Positions 9,261 to 20,556 are shown, counted from the stretch's first letter. The stretch: DNA of 64,000 nt from Marisediminitalea aggregata (GCF_900129565.1 NZ_FQWD01000006.1:355651-419650), one strand, 5' to 3'. Translations and numbers: made by a program. The notes: generated from the letters alone by a model not told the origin.

Positions 9261-9662
9261 ATGACCAATCAAGAAAATGAATCAACCTACACCATCGGTG
9301 AACTTGCCAGGGAGTTTGATATTACCCCTCGTTCAATACGTTTTTATGAAGAACAGTCATTACTGAGTCCTAAACGTACCGGACAGAACCGTATCTACTG
9401 TAACAAAGACCGCGTCAGGTTAAAGCTAATTATGCGTGGTAAGAGGTTGGGCTTCTCATTGGCCGAGATAAAAAATCTGTTCGAGTTGTACGACAGCAAC
9501 CCGAATTCCAGTGTACAGCTTCAGACGATGCTGCAACTTACCGAACAAAAACGCGCCGTATTGCGCCAGCAACTCGACGACATCCAAATGTTGATGAACG
9601 AACTGGATGAAGTGGAAACCCGCTGCCGCGAAGAACTGGCCGACTTACAACAAGGTGAATAA
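9261..9662 (+). CDS. liuR: MerR-family regulator of leucine/isovalerate catabolism (LiuR)
   Basis: The protein has 133 residues. The N-terminal winged helix-turn-helix has [20 protein letters not shown], the standard MerR recognition region, followed by KRTGQNRIY and the second half-helix. A coiled-coil dimerisation helix covers about residues 80-130. There is no cysteine-rich metal site at the C-terminus. It is the first gene of the operon, with liuA starting two bases after its stop. In related bacteria LiuR represses this pathway until branched-chain acyl-CoA accumulates. The name follows from location and family. Confidence 0.9.
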   Translation: MTNQENESTYTIGELAREFDITPRSIRFYEEQSLLSPKRTGQNRIYCNKDRVRLKLIMRGKRLGFSLAEIKNLFELYDSNPNSSVQLQTMLQLTEQKRAVLRQQLDDIQMLMNELDEVETRCREELADLQQGE

Positions 9663-9663
9663 T

Positions 9664-10833
9664 ATGACTGCTCATTACCCTACGCTTAACTTCGCCCTGG
9701 GTGAAGATATCGACATGCTGCGCGACCATGTTTACCAATTCGCGCAAAACGAAATTGCCCCGCTTGCAGCTCAGGCTGACGAAGACAACGCTTTTCCAAA
9801 TGCCCTGTGGCCTAAATTAGGTGAAATGGGATTGCTAGGCGTAACAGTCAGCGAACAGTACGGTGGTGCTGATATGGGCTATCTGGCCCACACGGTCGCC
9901 ATGGAAGAAATCAGCCGGGCGTCGGGCGGTATCGGCCTGAGCTATGGCGCGCACTCTAATCTGTGTGTGAACCAGATTTTCAAAAACGGAAATGATGCCC
10001 AGCGCGAAAAATACCTGCCTAAGCTGGTCAGTGGCGAGCACATCGGTGCATTAGCGATGAGTGAACCGAATGCCGGTTCAGATGTGGTAAGCATGAAGCT
10101 CGCCGCAAAAAAAGTGGGCGACAAATACATCCTGAACGGTAACAAAATGTGGATCACAAACGGTCCGGATGCCCATACCTTTGTGATCTACGCAAAAACC
10201 GACGTGAACGCCGGCCCCAAAGGCATCACCGCATTTATTGTTGAGCGCGATTTCCCTGGCTTTAGTCGTGCACAGAAGCTCGACAAACTCGGCATGCGTT
10301 CGTCGAACACCTGTGAGCTGGTATTCGAAGACTGTGAAGTACCGGAAGAAAACGTACTGGGTGAAGTGGGCGGCGGTGTGCGCGTGCTCATGAGTGGCCT
10401 GGATTACGAACGTCTGGTGCTGTCTGGCGGCCCATTGGGCATTATGCAGTCATGCATGGACATCGTTGTGCCTTACATCCATGACCGCCAGCAATTTGGT
10501 CAGTCCATCGGTGAATTCCAGTTAGTTCAGGGCAAAGTCGCCGACATGTATACCCAAATGAATGCAGCAAGAGCCTATGTGTATGCCGTAGCTAAAGCCT
10601 GCGATCGCGGTGAAACCACACGAAAAGACGCCGCTGGCGCTATCCTTTATTCGGCGGAATTAGCGACCAAAATGGCACTGGACGCCATCCAACTACTGGG
10701 TGGAAACGGCTACATCAATGAATACCCAACCGGACGCTTACTGCGCGATGCCAAACTGTATGAAATTGGCGCGGGTACCTCAGAAATTCGCCGCATGCTG
10801 ATTGGCCGGGAATTATTTAAAGAAACCGCATAG
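9664..10833 (+). CDS. liuA: Isovaleryl-CoA dehydrogenase
   Basis: The protein has 389 residues from the ATG at 9664. A longer open frame from 9607 overlaps liuR and is not used. It is an acyl-CoA dehydrogenase: [12 protein letters not shown] is the FAD/substrate signature and [15 protein letters not shown] is the C-terminal signature. The catalytic Glu249 sits in [15 protein letters not shown], the helix-G position that distinguishes isovaleryl-CoA dehydrogenases from most other acyl-CoA dehydrogenases, which use a C-terminal Glu. It oxidises isovaleryl-CoA to 3-methylcrotonyl-CoA and passes electrons to ETF. It is the second operon gene. Confidence 0.95.
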   Translation: MTAHYPTLNFALGEDIDMLRDHVYQFAQNEIAPLAAQADEDNAFPNALWPKLGEMGLLGVTVSEQYGGADMGYLAHTVAMEEISRASGGIGLSYGAHSNLCVNQIFKNGNDAQREKYLPKLVSGEHIGALAMSEPNAGSDVVSMKLAAKKVGDKYILNGNKMWITNGPDAHTFVIYAKTDVNAGPKGITAFIVERDFPGFSRAQKLDKLGMRSSNTCELVFEDCEVPEENVLGEVGGGVRVLMSGLDYERLVLSGGPLGIMQSCMDIVVPYIHDRQQFGQSIGEFQLVQGKVADMYTQMNAARAYVYAVAKACDRGETTRKDAAGAILYSAELATKMALDAIQLLGGNGYINEYPTGRLLRDAKLYEIGAGTSEIRRMLIGRELFKETA

Positions 10834-10871
10834 TAGATCAGGCAGTTAACGACAGAAAAAGAGGAGGTGCT

Positions 10872-12479
10872 ATGCCTGTACTCAATACGAATATAAACAA
10901 CCAGTCTGAAGCCTATAAAAATAACTACCAGGCGATGCAGCATGTGGTTGACGATTTGCAAAAGACCATTGCGCAAATCATGCAAGGTGGTGGCGACAAG
11001 TATGTTGCCCGCCACAAGGAAAAAGGCAAACTGCTGCCTCGGGAACGTATTGATGCCCTACTCGATCCGGGTTCACCGTTTCTCGAAGTCGGCCAACTTG
11101 CGGCGTGGAATGTGTACGAGGACTACGTGCCTTGTGCCGGTGTCATTGCAGGCGTAGGTATGGTCAGTGGCGTTGAATGTATGATCGTTGCCAACGACGC
11201 CACAGTGAAAGGCGGCAGCTATTACCCATTAACGGTGAAAAAGCACTTGCGTGCCCAGGCCATTGCCGAGCAATGTCATTTGCCTTGCATTTATCTGGTC
11301 GACAGTGGCGGCGCTAACCTGCCCCGTCAGGATGACGTATTTCCGGATCGCGAACACTTTGGTCGTATCTTTTTTAATCAGGCCAGAATGTCATCGCAAA
11401 ACATTCCACAAATTGCCGTGGTGATGGGTTCCTGTACCGCAGGCGGTGCTTACGTACCCGCCATGGCTGACGAGAGCATTATCGTCAAACAACAAGGCAC
11501 CATCTTTTTGGCTGGCCCGCCATTGGTTAAAGCCGCAACCGGTGAAGAAGTGACTGCCGAAGAGCTTGGCGGTGGCGACGTACATACACGTATATCAGGC
11601 GTTGCCGATCATCTGGCCAATAACGACCACCACGCGCTGCAAATTGCCCGTGATGCCGTCGCGCGCCTGAACCGTAAAAAGCCCGACACAGTGACCACTG
11701 AGCCGGTGAAAGCCCCGCGCTACCCGGCGCAAGAGCTTTACGGCATCGTGCCACAGGATCTGCGTCAGCCATTTGATGTGCGCGAAGTCATTGCCCGTAT
11801 TGTGGATGACTCTGACTTTGACGAATTCAAAGCACGCTATGGCACCACACTGGTGTGTGGTTTTGCCCGCCTGCATGGCATGCCGGTCGGTATTGTGGCT
11901 AACAACGGTATTCTGTTTAGTGAGTCCGCACAAAAAGGCGCGCACTTTATTGAGCTGTGCTGTCAACGCAAGATCCCGCTTATCTTTCTGCAAAACATCA
12001 CCGGTTTTATGGTGGGTAAACAATACGAAGCCGACGGTATTGCCAAGCACGGGGCCAAAATGGTGAACGCAGTAGCCTGCGCAAACGTGCCGAAACTTAC
12101 CGTATTAATTGGCGGCAGCTTTGGTGCGGGTAACTACGGTATGTGTGGCCGTGCTTATGACCCGCGCTTTATGTTCATGTGGCCAAATGCCCGTATTTCC
12201 GTAATGGGCGGCGAGCAAGCCGCAGGCGTGCTGGCGCAGGTGAAGAAAGAGCAAAAGCTACGTGCAGGTGAAACCTGGTCGCAGGAAGAAGAGCAAGCCG
12301 TTAAGCAACCGGTCATCGACAATTACGAACGTCAGGGTCACCCCTATTACGCGTCTGCCCGCTTATGGGACGACGGTGTTATTGATCCGGCCCAAACGCG
12401 CAATGTGTTGGCGCTAGCATTAAGTGCCAGCCTGAATAAACCCATTGAAGACACCCAGTTCGGCGTGTTCAGGATGTAA
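10872..12479 (+). CDS. liuB: 3-Methylcrotonyl-CoA carboxylase, carboxyltransferase (beta) subunit
   Basis: This 535-residue protein is the biotin-dependent carboxyltransferase subunit. Signatures include [35 protein letters not shown] and, in the C-terminal half, [20 protein letters not shown]. It moves carboxyl groups from biotin on LiuD to 3-methylcrotonyl-CoA, giving 3-methylglutaconyl-CoA. A strong AGGAGG ribosome site precedes the ATG. It is the third gene of the cluster, ten bases before liuC. Confidence 0.96.
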   Translation: MPVLNTNINNQSEAYKNNYQAMQHVVDDLQKTIAQIMQGGGDKYVARHKEKGKLLPRERIDALLDPGSPFLEVGQLAAWNVYEDYVPCAGVIAGVGMVSGVECMIVANDATVKGGSYYPLTVKKHLRAQAIAEQCHLPCIYLVDSGGANLPRQDDVFPDREHFGRIFFNQARMSSQNIPQIAVVMGSCTAGGAYVPAMADESIIVKQQGTIFLAGPPLVKAATGEEVTAEELGGGDVHTRISGVADHLANNDHHALQIARDAVARLNRKKPDTVTTEPVKAPRYPAQELYGIVPQDLRQPFDVREVIARIVDDSDFDEFKARYGTTLVCGFARLHGMPVGIVANNGILFSESAQKGAHFIELCCQRKIPLIFLQNITGFMVGKQYEADGIAKHGAKMVNAVACANVPKLTVLIGGSFGAGNYGMCGRAYDPRFMFMWPNARISVMGGEQAAGVLAQVKKEQKLRAGETWSQEEEQAVKQPVIDNYERQGHPYYASARLWDDGVIDPAQTRNVLALALSASLNKPIEDTQFGVFRM

Positions 12480-12488
12480 GGACCGATA

Positions 12489-13286
12489 ATGACTCAAGAT
12501 ATTCTGTACGAGCTAGACCACCTTGGGGTGGCAAGAATTACGCTGAACCGCCCGGAGAAACACAACGCCTTCGACGATACCATGATCGCCGAGCTGACCC
12601 GCTGTTTCGTAAAAGCCGGCAGCGATCCTGCCGTGCGTGCCGTGGTATTGGCCAGCAACGGCAAAAACTTCTGTGCAGGCGCAGATGCAGGCTGGATGCA
12701 GCGAATGGCTGGATACAGTGAAGCACAAAACCGCACTGATGCGATGCAACTTGCCACCATGCTGCAAACCCTATACCGCCTGCCCAAGCCCACCATTGCG
12801 CGTGTTCAGGGCGCAGCCTTTGGCGGTGCTGTTGGGCTAATTGCGTGTTGTGACATGGCGGTGGCCTGCAAGATGAGTAAGTTCTGTTTAAGCGAAGTTA
12901 AACTAGGGCTTATTCCGGCAACCATTAGTCCGTATGTCATTGAAGCAATGGGCAAACGCGTTGCCAAGCGTTATTTCCAAACCGCTGAAGTTTTTTCAGC
13001 CCGACGAGCGCGCCGACTTGGCCTGGTAAGTGAAGCGGTCAGTGAAGATCAGTTGGATGACGAGGTCAATTCGTTGTTGACCGCCCTGCTCCGCAATGGC
13101 CCTACTGCTATCGCTGAAGCTAAAGCACTCATAGAGCAGGTTGCTGGCGCCCCCATTGACGAATCGGTTATGCAAAACACCAGCGACTGGATTGCGCGGA
13201 TCCGCGTCTCAGAAGAAGGCCAGGAAGGGCTAAACGCCTTTTTGGAAAAACGCCAGCCGGCCTGGATTAAGGAGTCTGAAAAATGA
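12489..13286 (+). CDS. liuC: Methylglutaconyl-CoA hydratase (enoyl-CoA hydratase family)
   Basis: This 265-residue crotonase-fold protein has NRPEKHNAFD, the oxyanion strand GKNFCAGADAGWMQRM and RVQGAAFGGAVGLIACCD, the second oxyanion signature. The usual active-site glutamates fall in EVKLGLIPATISP. It hydrates 3-methylglutaconyl-CoA to HMG-CoA. Its TGA stop overlaps the ATG of liuD in an ATGA, which suggests translational coupling. Confidence 0.94.
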   Translation: MTQDILYELDHLGVARITLNRPEKHNAFDDTMIAELTRCFVKAGSDPAVRAVVLASNGKNFCAGADAGWMQRMAGYSEAQNRTDAMQLATMLQTLYRLPKPTIARVQGAAFGGAVGLIACCDMAVACKMSKFCLSEVKLGLIPATISPYVIEAMGKRVAKRYFQTAEVFSARRARRLGLVSEAVSEDQLDDEVNSLLTALLRNGPTAIAEAKALIEQVAGAPIDESVMQNTSDWIARIRVSEEGQEGLNAFLEKRQPAWIKESEK

Positions 13287-15241
13287 TTCATAAATTACTG
13301 ATCGCCAACCGTGGTGAAATTGCCTGTCGCGTGATGCGCACAGCCAAAGCCATGCACATTCCTACTGTGGCGGTATATTCTGACGCTGATAGCAACGCCA
13401 TGCACACTGCGATGGCAGATGAAGCCATCGCCATTGGTCCGGCGCCGGCCACGCAAAGTTATCTGGTGCAGGATAAAATTATCGAAGCAGCCAAAGCTAC
13501 CGGCGCCAATGCCATTCACCCTGGCTATGGTTTCTTGTCGGAAAATGCCGGTTTTGCCCGTCGCTGTGAAGCCGAAGGTATTATTTTTGTGGGCCCACCA
13601 GCCAGTGCCATCGACGCCATGGGCTCAAAATCCAAAGCCAAGCAGATTATGGAGCAGGCAGGCGTGCCATTAGTACCGGGTTATCATGGCGACAATCAGG
13701 ATGAGCAAACCTTATTAAACGCCGCCCGCGAAATTGGTTTTCCGGTAATGCTAAAAGCGGCAGCCGGTGGCGGCGGAAAAGGCATGCGCCAGGTCATGGA
13801 AGAAGCCGATTTTGACGCCGCACTAGCCGCGGCAAAACGCGAAGCGAAGGCCAGTTTTGGTGACGACACTATGCTGGTGGAAAAATTCCTGACCCAGCCG
13901 CGTCATGTTGAGATTCAGGTATTTTGCGATAGCCACGGCAATGGCGTTTACCTGTTTGAACGCGATTGTTCAGTGCAGCGCCGTCACCAAAAAATCATTG
14001 AGGAAGCCCCTGCCCCAGGCTTGTCAGATGAAGTCAGAAAGCAAATGGGTGAAAGTGCACTGGACGCCGCTAAAGCCATTGGCTACGTGGGCGCAGGTAC
14101 GGTGGAGTTTTTGCTGGACGTTGATGCTTTCTACTTTATGGAAATGAATACCCGACTCCAGGTAGAGCACCCGGTCACCGAGTACATTACCGGCGAAGAT
14201 CTGGTTGCCTGGCAATTGAGTGTGGCGCAGGGTAATCCCTTGCCGAAATCACAGGAGCAGCTGACCTGCCACGGTCACGCCTTTGAAGTACGCGTATATG
14301 CCGAAGATCCCGACAATGGGTTCTTACCTTCCACCGGTACGCTGAGCCACTTGCAGTTTCCGCAGGTGTCGGAATCGGTGCGGATAGATACCGGCTTTCA
14401 GCAAGGCGATACCGTGTCGGTACACTATGACCCCATGATTGCAAAAGTCATCACCTGGGGTAAAGATCGCGAAGAAGCACGCCAACGTATGCTGGCTTGC
14501 CTGAAAGAGACCCATGTGGTCGGTGTTACCACAAATATTGGCTATGTTAACCGCGTAATGCAGCACCCGGCGTTTGCAAATGCTGAGTTAACCACCCACT
14601 TTATACCGCATCACGAGGCGGACCTAACCGCACCGGCTATGCCTGATACATTGTTACCAGTTATGGCCTTGCGGTTGCTACTGACTCAGCAGTCAGCTGT
14701 GCATGCCGACCTGTCACACTGGCGTATGAATCACCCGCATAAGCAACAACTCAATCTTGAGTGTATGGGCAAGCATTACGCATTAACCGTAACCACACAG
14801 CCGCAGCAATTCTGTATTGACTATGAAGGTCAGCAGTGGCTGGTCAACGGAACCTGGCGGGACGGGATGTTACAGGCAGAGGTGAATGGCTATCGCAGTC
14901 AGCACCGCATGGCCTGTGTCGATGAAACAGCCAATCAATGGGTGCTATTCAATGGCGCGGAAACACGTCATTTCGCGCAGGTACATGCCGATATGGGTGA
15001 ACATGACGACAGCCACGACGGCGGTTGCATTGCACCAATGAATGGAACTATCGTCAAGCTGTTAGTAGACACCAATACCCCGGTCAAAAAAGGCACGCCA
15101 TTGCTGGTAATGGAAGCGATGAAGATGGAACACAACGTCACCGCCCATGCCGATGGTCAGGTAGGTGAGTTTTACTTCAGCGCCGGCGACATGGTTGACG
15201 GTGGTGCATCATTGTTGGAGTTTATTGCCGATGACGCCTAA
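13283..15241 (+). CDS. liuD: 3-Methylcrotonyl-CoA carboxylase, biotin-containing (alpha) subunit
   Basis: This 652-residue protein begins with the biotin carboxylase domain (residues about 1-447): LLIANRGEIACR, HPGYGFLSENA, the ATP-grasp loop AAAGGGGKGMR, and FMEMNTRLQVEHPVTE. The linker follows, then a C-terminal biotinyl domain (about 575-650) with VMEAMKMEH, in which Lys614 carries the biotin. It carboxylates biotin using ATP and bicarbonate and works with LiuB. Its end overlaps the start of liuE by eleven bases. Confidence 0.96.
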   Translation: MIHKLLIANRGEIACRVMRTAKAMHIPTVAVYSDADSNAMHTAMADEAIAIGPAPATQSYLVQDKIIEAAKATGANAIHPGYGFLSENAGFARRCEAEGIIFVGPPASAIDAMGSKSKAKQIMEQAGVPLVPGYHGDNQDEQTLLNAAREIGFPVMLKAAAGGGGKGMRQVMEEADFDAALAAAKREAKASFGDDTMLVEKFLTQPRHVEIQVFCDSHGNGVYLFERDCSVQRRHQKIIEEAPAPGLSDEVRKQMGESALDAAKAIGYVGAGTVEFLLDVDAFYFMEMNTRLQVEHPVTEYITGEDLVAWQLSVAQGNPLPKSQEQLTCHGHAFEVRVYAEDPDNGFLPSTGTLSHLQFPQVSESVRIDTGFQQGDTVSVHYDPMIAKVITWGKDREEARQRMLACLKETHVVGVTTNIGYVNRVMQHPAFANAELTTHFIPHHEADLTAPAMPDTLLPVMALRLLLTQQSAVHADLSHWRMNHPHKQQLNLECMGKHYALTVTTQPQQFCIDYEGQQWLVNGTWRDGMLQAEVNGYRSQHRMACVDETANQWVLFNGAETRHFAQVHADMGEHDDSHDGGCIAPMNGTIVKLLVDTNTPVKKGTPLLVMEAMKMEHNVTAHADGQVGEFYFSAGDMVDGGASLLEFIADDA

Positions 15242-16151
15242 TTACCCAACCCAAGTAAGTATTCTGGAAGTGGGCCCGAGGGACGGTTTGCAAAACGAAG
15301 CGCAAACCATTCCTTTACAGGCAAAAACCGACTTTATTCACGCCCTGGCCAAAGCCGGACTCACCCGCATTGAGGCCGGTAGCTTTGTGTCACCCAAATG
15401 GGTGCCGCAAATGGCGGATTCCGCAGAGGTGTTTAAAGGTATCTCACGCCTACCCGGAGTTACCTACAGCGCCCTAACGCCCAATGATAAAGGCATGCAG
15501 GCAGCGCTTGAATCTGGGGTTGATGAAGTCGCCATTTTTGCCGCCGCTTCAGAGGCCTTTTCTATGCGCAATATTAACTGCAGCATTGCGGAAAGCCTTA
15601 AGCGCTTTGAAACGGTCATGCAAATGGCAAACGACAACGGCATGAAAGTCCGGGGTTATTTGTCCTGCGTTATGGGCTGTCCCTATGAGGGGGAGATATT
15701 GCCCGATAAAGTTGCTGAAGTCACAAAAACACTGCTGGACATGGGCTGCTACGAGGTGTCGCTGGGAGACACCATTGGTGTAGGTACCCCGGGGCACACC
15801 CACCGCTTATTCGATACCCTGCTTGAGGACATTGACGTAAGTAAACTCGCTGCTCATTTCCACGACACCTATGGTCAGGCACTGGCCAACCTGGTGGTTG
15901 CATTGCAATACGGTGTGAACACCATTGACAGTGCAGCAGGCGGATTAGGCGGCTGTCCTTACGCCGCGGGTGCAAGTGGCAATGTGGCTACCGAAGACGT
16001 GGTGTACATGCTAAATGGCATGGGCATTGAGACGGGTGTTAACCTCAACGCGGTTCTCGCTGCTTCCAATGCCATGTTTGGTCACCTGGAGCGCCAGGCC
16101 ACGTCCCGGACCTACACAGCAATGCTGGCGAAGTGTAATCGCAGTTATTAA
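15231..16151 (+). CDS. liuE: Hydroxymethylglutaryl-CoA lyase
   Basis: The protein has 306 residues from the ATG at 15231. A longer frame from 15165 lies inside liuD and is rejected because it lacks conserved residues. EVGPRDGLQNEA holds the metal and active-site Arg/Asp, SCVMGCPYEG is a conserved strand, and GLGGCPYAAGASGN holds the catalytic Cys. Length fits the family. It cleaves HMG-CoA to acetyl-CoA and acetoacetate, the end of the leucine pathway. It is the last gene of the liu operon. Confidence 0.95.
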   Translation: MTPNYPTQVSILEVGPRDGLQNEAQTIPLQAKTDFIHALAKAGLTRIEAGSFVSPKWVPQMADSAEVFKGISRLPGVTYSALTPNDKGMQAALESGVDEVAIFAAASEAFSMRNINCSIAESLKRFETVMQMANDNGMKVRGYLSCVMGCPYEGEILPDKVAEVTKTLLDMGCYEVSLGDTIGVGTPGHTHRLFDTLLEDIDVSKLAAHFHDTYGQALANLVVALQYGVNTIDSAAGGLGGCPYAAGASGNVATEDVVYMLNGMGIETGVNLNAVLAASNAMFGHLERQATSRTYTAMLAKCNRSY

Positions 16152-16187
16152 CGCCGTATTAGGTCGGTAAACTGCCCTACATTGGTG

Positions 16188-17345
16188 TTATTTTTCAGAC
16201 GGCAGGATCAGTGTTAACAGCATGCCTGCCGTCAAAGCACCCGACATAATCGCGACAATATTAAGGTCTGTCGTTGCCGACAACATTGCATATAACGCGC
16301 CAAATCCCAGCAAAATAATGCCAATCGCGGTATTGCTGAACGCAACCAGTTCGGTACGATCCTGCCCTTCTTTAACATCCAGACTGTAAGTTTTTCTGCC
16401 TGTCCTCACCCCGGTATGCGCCACTGCCAGTACAAAAAAGCTGAAACCTGCGGTGTAAACATTGTGTTCGGGTAGCCAGTTCAACAAAGCACATGCCAGT
16501 AACGCGAGTCCACCAGCCAACTGCAAAGTGAGGCGAGCGCTTTTGTCGGCCACACTGCCCCAGATAAACGACGACAGCATGGTCGCCAGCGCCTGAGCGG
16601 CCAGAAAATACGGCAGTAATTGCATTGCATCCTGCTCACTTTGCACCATAAAGTAAGGTGCAAGTAATGCACTGTGAACAAACAGTCCGCGCACTAAAAT
16701 AAACCGATAAACAGTGCTGTCGAATCGCCAGTTAAACCCGCTGGAACCATCCTCTTCAGTTTCTACGCGGGTGTGGTTGGCGTAAAGAATGACCAGTCCG
16801 ACGGTAAAGGCACCTGCGGCAAACAATGTGATCCCCGACGCGACCTTATTGCCCAAGTCCTCTCCCATGAAAGTGAGCGGCACCGCTATAGCCAGGGTCA
16901 GAATACCGGAGATGGTAGACGCAATGCCAAGCAACTTGCCTCTTTCTCCCTGTTCGACAATGTCTGCCTGAATATCTTTCATACTAAGTGAACACGCTGA
17001 CCGTCCGAGACTCAGCAGCACCAACGCAGCTAACATACACCAGCCCGCTGTTGCCCCTTCAAGGAATAATGCAGCAGCCGCGATGCCAAGCACTGAAAGA
17101 ATCTGAACATGCATACCGACACGCCAAACACGGTGCCTGGCTGGCAATCGCCTCAGCAACACACCCAACGGTGCCTGGGGGAGCAATGCGCCAGACTCGC
17201 GAATAGGTACTAACCATCCCAGCATCCAGGCAGGTGCACCGGCCGCTAGTAATAAAGCAGGTAACGTGGTTTTCGCCGAGATCAGCAGATCCGCGAGCTT
17301 ACTGGCACTGAGTGAAGCAATGAGTTTGCGTTGACGAGCATTCAT
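16188..17345 (-). CDS. Major facilitator superfamily transporter
   Basis: The 385-residue protein shows about ten to twelve hydrophobic segments and the loop RLPARHRVWRVG between the second and third helices, a loose MFS loop-2 motif. A basic stretch DNA-proximal region near residues 250-260 links the two halves. The substrate is not indicated by the neighbours. It is convergent with liuE. Family call is confident; the substrate is unknown. Confidence 0.75.
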   Translation of the reverse strand: MNARQRKLIASLSASKLADLLISAKTTLPALLLAAGAPAWMLGWLVPIRESGALLPQAPLGVLLRRLPARHRVWRVGMHVQILSVLGIAAAALFLEGATAGWCMLAALVLLSLGRSACSLSMKDIQADIVEQGERGKLLGIASTISGILTLAIAVPLTFMGEDLGNKVASGITLFAAGAFTVGLVILYANHTRVETEEDGSSGFNWRFDSTVYRFILVRGLFVHSALLAPYFMVQSEQDAMQLLPYFLAAQALATMLSSFIWGSVADKSARLTLQLAGGLALLACALLNWLPEHNVYTAGFSFFVLAVAHTGVRTGRKTYSLDVKEGQDRTELVAFSNTAIGIILLGFGALYAMLSATTDLNIVAIMSGALTAGMLLTLILPSEK

Positions 17346-17451
17346 TAGTTTTTCTGTTTAAAACGGAATGGGCTTAATTAAAGTACTACATTTCATACAG
17401 ATACGCTTTACTTTACGAATAAGATCGCCTTAATAATCGAGCTTGTTCACC

Positions 17452-17991
17452 CTATGAGGCGGTAAAGTTGTTTTCAGCAAGTACTTTAATATTTTCTAAA
17501 CCGACGTCGAGGTCGCGGCCTAATTTGTCGTCAAAGGTGAGTAATTTATAGCGGTCGATGATATTAAGTCCAACGTCGCCATGGCTACTCCAGATCACGC
17601 GGGTTTTGTTGTCGAACGCTTCAAGGCGTATTTCACCGGTTGCCTCAATACCGTGGGTCACATTTTGCATTGAATAGGTCAGCTTTCGATTGAATTGTAG
17701 AGCGCTAATCTCGATAGAGCCAATCCCTAATACCTCACTCTGCCACTGAACCCGCATACCAATAGCACGATCGGGCCCGTCATAGGAGTAAATAGCGGCA
17801 GCATCACGCTGACCCCAACTGCTCCACTGCTGCCATTTTCGCAGGTCAACAAGCATGGGGTAAATGTCGCCAGGGGCCGCTTCAACTTCAATTGAACGCT
17901 CAATACGGTATTCGCTGGGTAAAATAACGCCGACCAGACCAACGAAGACCAGTATGATGATGATGTTTAACGCAGCTTTGCTCCCCGGCAT
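17452..17991 (-). CDS. SRPBCC-family (polyketide cyclase-like) membrane-anchored protein
   Basis: The 179-residue protein has one N-terminal membrane segment (about residues 6-24) and then a START-like domain: the strand IERSIEVEAAPGDIYPMLVD, LRKWQQWSSWG and the later RVIWSSHGDVG fit the SRPBCC fold. These domains bind hydrophobic ligands in a deep cavity. Its partners are unclear; the gene is between an MFS transporter and a nucleoside hydrolase, all on the minus strand but with gaps. Confidence 0.82.
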   Translation of the reverse strand: MPGSKAALNIIIILVFVGLVGVILPSEYRIERSIEVEAAPGDIYPMLVDLRKWQQWSSWGQRDAAAIYSYDGPDRAIGMRVQWQSEVLGIGSIEISALQFNRKLTYSMQNVTHGIEATGEIRLEAFDNKTRVIWSSHGDVGLNIIDRYKLLTFDDKLGRDLDVGLENIKVLAENNFTAS

Positions 17992-18035
17992 AGCGTCCCC
18001 TGTTTGTAACGACCCAGAGGAATTATAACATCAAT

Positions 18036-18995
18036 TTAACAATTTGAGAGATTTACTGCTTTTTTTGACTGTAACAGCTGAAAAATGTAGTCAATGACTT
18101 TCGGCGCATCTGCATCACAGAGCCACTCACATTCAAATCCTGTACTTTCCTGCCAAATTTGCCCGGCGTTCGGTGTACGCACAGAAGCAAGGCATTTGCC
18201 TTTCGACACGGTTAACGCATCAGGTGCCACGCCAAGCACACAGGTCGCCAGTACGTCCCACATAAAATAAGTAAATTCATAAGCAGGTATCGCGGTTACC
18301 GTTGCCGCCCAGCACTGTCCGGCCAACTCCGACAATGGTGTGCCGATTTCTGATAACGCTTGCAGAAAATCCCAGCTAACCGGCAACCGGTTGGTGGCGT
18401 CCAAGGGGACGAGCAACAACGGCAACTCCGCCGCCAGCAAATCGTATGTAGCCTGAGGATGCCAGTAAGCATTCCATTCCGCCGTGCCATTGTGATCGTG
18501 CATGGCCACATTCCCACGCACATCAATCGCACCGCCCATCCACACTACCCTGGCAATGTTTTGTTTTAATGCCGGCGTTTGTTGTACAGCAGCAGCCAGA
18601 TTAGATGCCGGCCCAGTCATCAGTACCGTAGCTGGTTCGCTGCTGGACTCGATAACTTGCTTCATTAGAGCGTGTGCGGGCTCTGAAACACATTGCGATT
18701 GATCAGCTTTGCTACGCAAAAACGCAGGCAATGCCCGACAAAAACGAGGCTGGGCGCGCCAATCTGCCGGAAAAGGATTCGGTCCGATTATGTCACCTAC
18801 TGCTACCTTCACGTCTGTAGCATTAAACATATGCAAAATTTTAAGGGTGGATTCCAGGGCGTCATCGGGGTAGCAGTCAGCCGGGGTTATGCACACCGCT
18901 TTTAGCTCGATATGCGGCATACACAGCAATAAAATGAGCGACAGCAAATCATCGATTCCGCCGTCGTGGTCAAAAATAACAGGTTGTTTAGGCAT
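18036..18995 (-). CDS. Inosine-uridine nucleoside hydrolase family protein
   Basis: This 319-residue protein begins with PVIFDHDGGIDDLLSL, the family motif whose Asp residues bind the catalytic Ca2+. VGDIIGPNPFP, VLMTGPASNLA, and RVVWMGGAIDVRGN are the further family blocks, and MWDVLATCVLG is the C-terminal one that holds the third Asp ligand. It would cleave ribosyl bonds of purine or pyrimidine nucleosides. Specificity cannot be read from the sequence alone. Confidence 0.93.
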   Translation of the reverse strand: MPKQPVIFDHDGGIDDLLSLILLLCMPHIELKAVCITPADCYPDDALESTLKILHMFNATDVKVAVGDIIGPNPFPADWRAQPRFCRALPAFLRSKADQSQCVSEPAHALMKQVIESSSEPATVLMTGPASNLAAAVQQTPALKQNIARVVWMGGAIDVRGNVAMHDHNGTAEWNAYWHPQATYDLLAAELPLLLVPLDATNRLPVSWDFLQALSEIGTPLSELAGQCWAATVTAIPAYEFTYFMWDVLATCVLGVAPDALTVSKGKCLASVRTPNAGQIWQESTGFECEWLCDADAPKVIDYIFQLLQSKKAVNLSNC

Positions 18996-19255
18996 GATAT
19001 GTATTCAAACTGAAAAAGAAGAAAAATGGCAGTTTGCCAATCGGGTCTTGCCGGTACATTACAATAATTCAGGCAGAATGCCAGCATATTTAAATCTTTG
19101 TAAATACTGGCTTGAGCAATATTTATACTCAGCGTAAGATAGTGAAAAGTAATACAATTTACAGTGCATTGTTTCAGTACTGAACATTGCCAACCTCAGG
19201 TACTCACCCGACCACTTGGATGATTGCCGACTGTGCGTGTCAGAAGGAGAATAGA

Positions 19256-20536
19256 ATGGCCGACAACAGCTCTCGTTATATCAGTAACCTAACCCGAGAT
19301 ACTTATGCTCTCATCCTCGCAGGAGGACGAGGTTCACGATTACATGAGCTGACTACCTGGCGTGCCAAACCTGCACTCTATTTTGGTGGTAAATTCCGTA
19401 TTATCGACTTCCCGCTGTCTAATTGCATTAACTCTGGTATTCGGCGCATTGGCGTTATCACTCAGTACAAGTCTCACTCACTTATCCGTCACCTGGTTCG
19501 GGGTTGGGGTCACTTCAAAAAGGAACTGGGTGAATCAGTTGAAATTCTACCTGCATCACAGCGTTTTTCTGAAAACTGGTACGAAGGAACAGCCGATGCG
19601 GTATTCCAGAACATCGATATTATTCGTGAAGAATTACCTAAGTACGTAATGATCCTGTCGGGCGACCATATTTACCGCATGGACTATGGTGATCTGCTGG
19701 CAAGACACGTTGAAACCGGCGCTAAAATGACCGTGTGCTGTATGAAGGTACCACTGCAGGAAGCCGCAGGTGCATTTGGTGTCATGTCGGTGGATGAAGA
19801 TCTGCGCATTAAGGGCTTTACCGAAAAACCAGAATCGCCAGATCCTGTGCCAGGCGAGCCAGATATGTGTCTGGCGTCTATGGGTAACTATGTGTTTGAA
19901 ACCGAGTTCCTGTTTGAACAACTACGTCGCGACGCGGAAACATCAGGCTCTGAACGTGATTTCGGTAAAGACATCATTCCAAGCATTATTCAGGATCACG
20001 ATGTGTACGCCTATCCATTCCAAAGCAACGACAACGAACACGTTTACTGGCGTGATGTGGGTACCCTGGATTCATTCTGGGAAGCCAATATGGAAATGGT
20101 TGCCCCTGTTCCTGCCCTGAACCTGTACGATCGTAAATGGCCTATCTGGACCTATCAGGAGCAATTGCCACCGGCGAAATTCGTGTGGGAAGATCAGGAC
20201 CGTCGTGGTGAAGCCATCAACTCCGTCGTCTCTGGTGGCTGTATCATTTCTGGTTCAACCCTGCGACGCTCGCTGTGTTTCTCAAACGTTCGCGTGCATT
20301 CTTATGGGCTGATTGAAGAAGCGGTGTTATTACCGGATGTCGAGATTAAGCGCCATTGCCGTCTACGCAAAGTCATTATCGACCGCGGGTGCGTGATCCC
20401 GGAAGGCATGGTAATTGGTTATGATCACGATGAAGACCGCCGCAGAGGATTCCGGGTCTCGCCCAAAGGCGTAGTGCTGGTTACCCGTGAAATGCTGGGC
20501 CAACCGGTTGGTGGTGCGATGATTCCGCAAGACTAA
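19256..20536 (+). CDS. glgC: Glucose-1-phosphate adenylyltransferase
   Basis: The protein has 426 residues from the ATG at 19256, which has an AAGGAGA ribosome site seven bases before it; a longer frame from 19187 is not used. [15 protein letters not shown] is the nucleotide-binding loop, and [15 protein letters not shown] is the substrate-binding region. The C-terminal part is the left-handed beta-helix with [12 protein letters not shown] repeats. It makes ADP-glucose for glycogen. Other glg genes are not in the window. Confidence 0.96.
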   Translation: MADNSSRYISNLTRDTYALILAGGRGSRLHELTTWRAKPALYFGGKFRIIDFPLSNCINSGIRRIGVITQYKSHSLIRHLVRGWGHFKKELGESVEILPASQRFSENWYEGTADAVFQNIDIIREELPKYVMILSGDHIYRMDYGDLLARHVETGAKMTVCCMKVPLQEAAGAFGVMSVDEDLRIKGFTEKPESPDPVPGEPDMCLASMGNYVFETEFLFEQLRRDAETSGSERDFGKDIIPSIIQDHDVYAYPFQSNDNEHVYWRDVGTLDSFWEANMEMVAPVPALNLYDRKWPIWTYQEQLPPAKFVWEDQDRRGEAINSVVSGGCIISGSTLRRSLCFSNVRVHSYGLIEEAVLLPDVEIKRHCRLRKVIIDRGCVIPEGMVIGYDHDEDRRRGFRVSPKGVVLVTREMLGQPVGGAMIPQD

Positions 20537-20556
20537 TTTGACGGTGTTATTTTGTA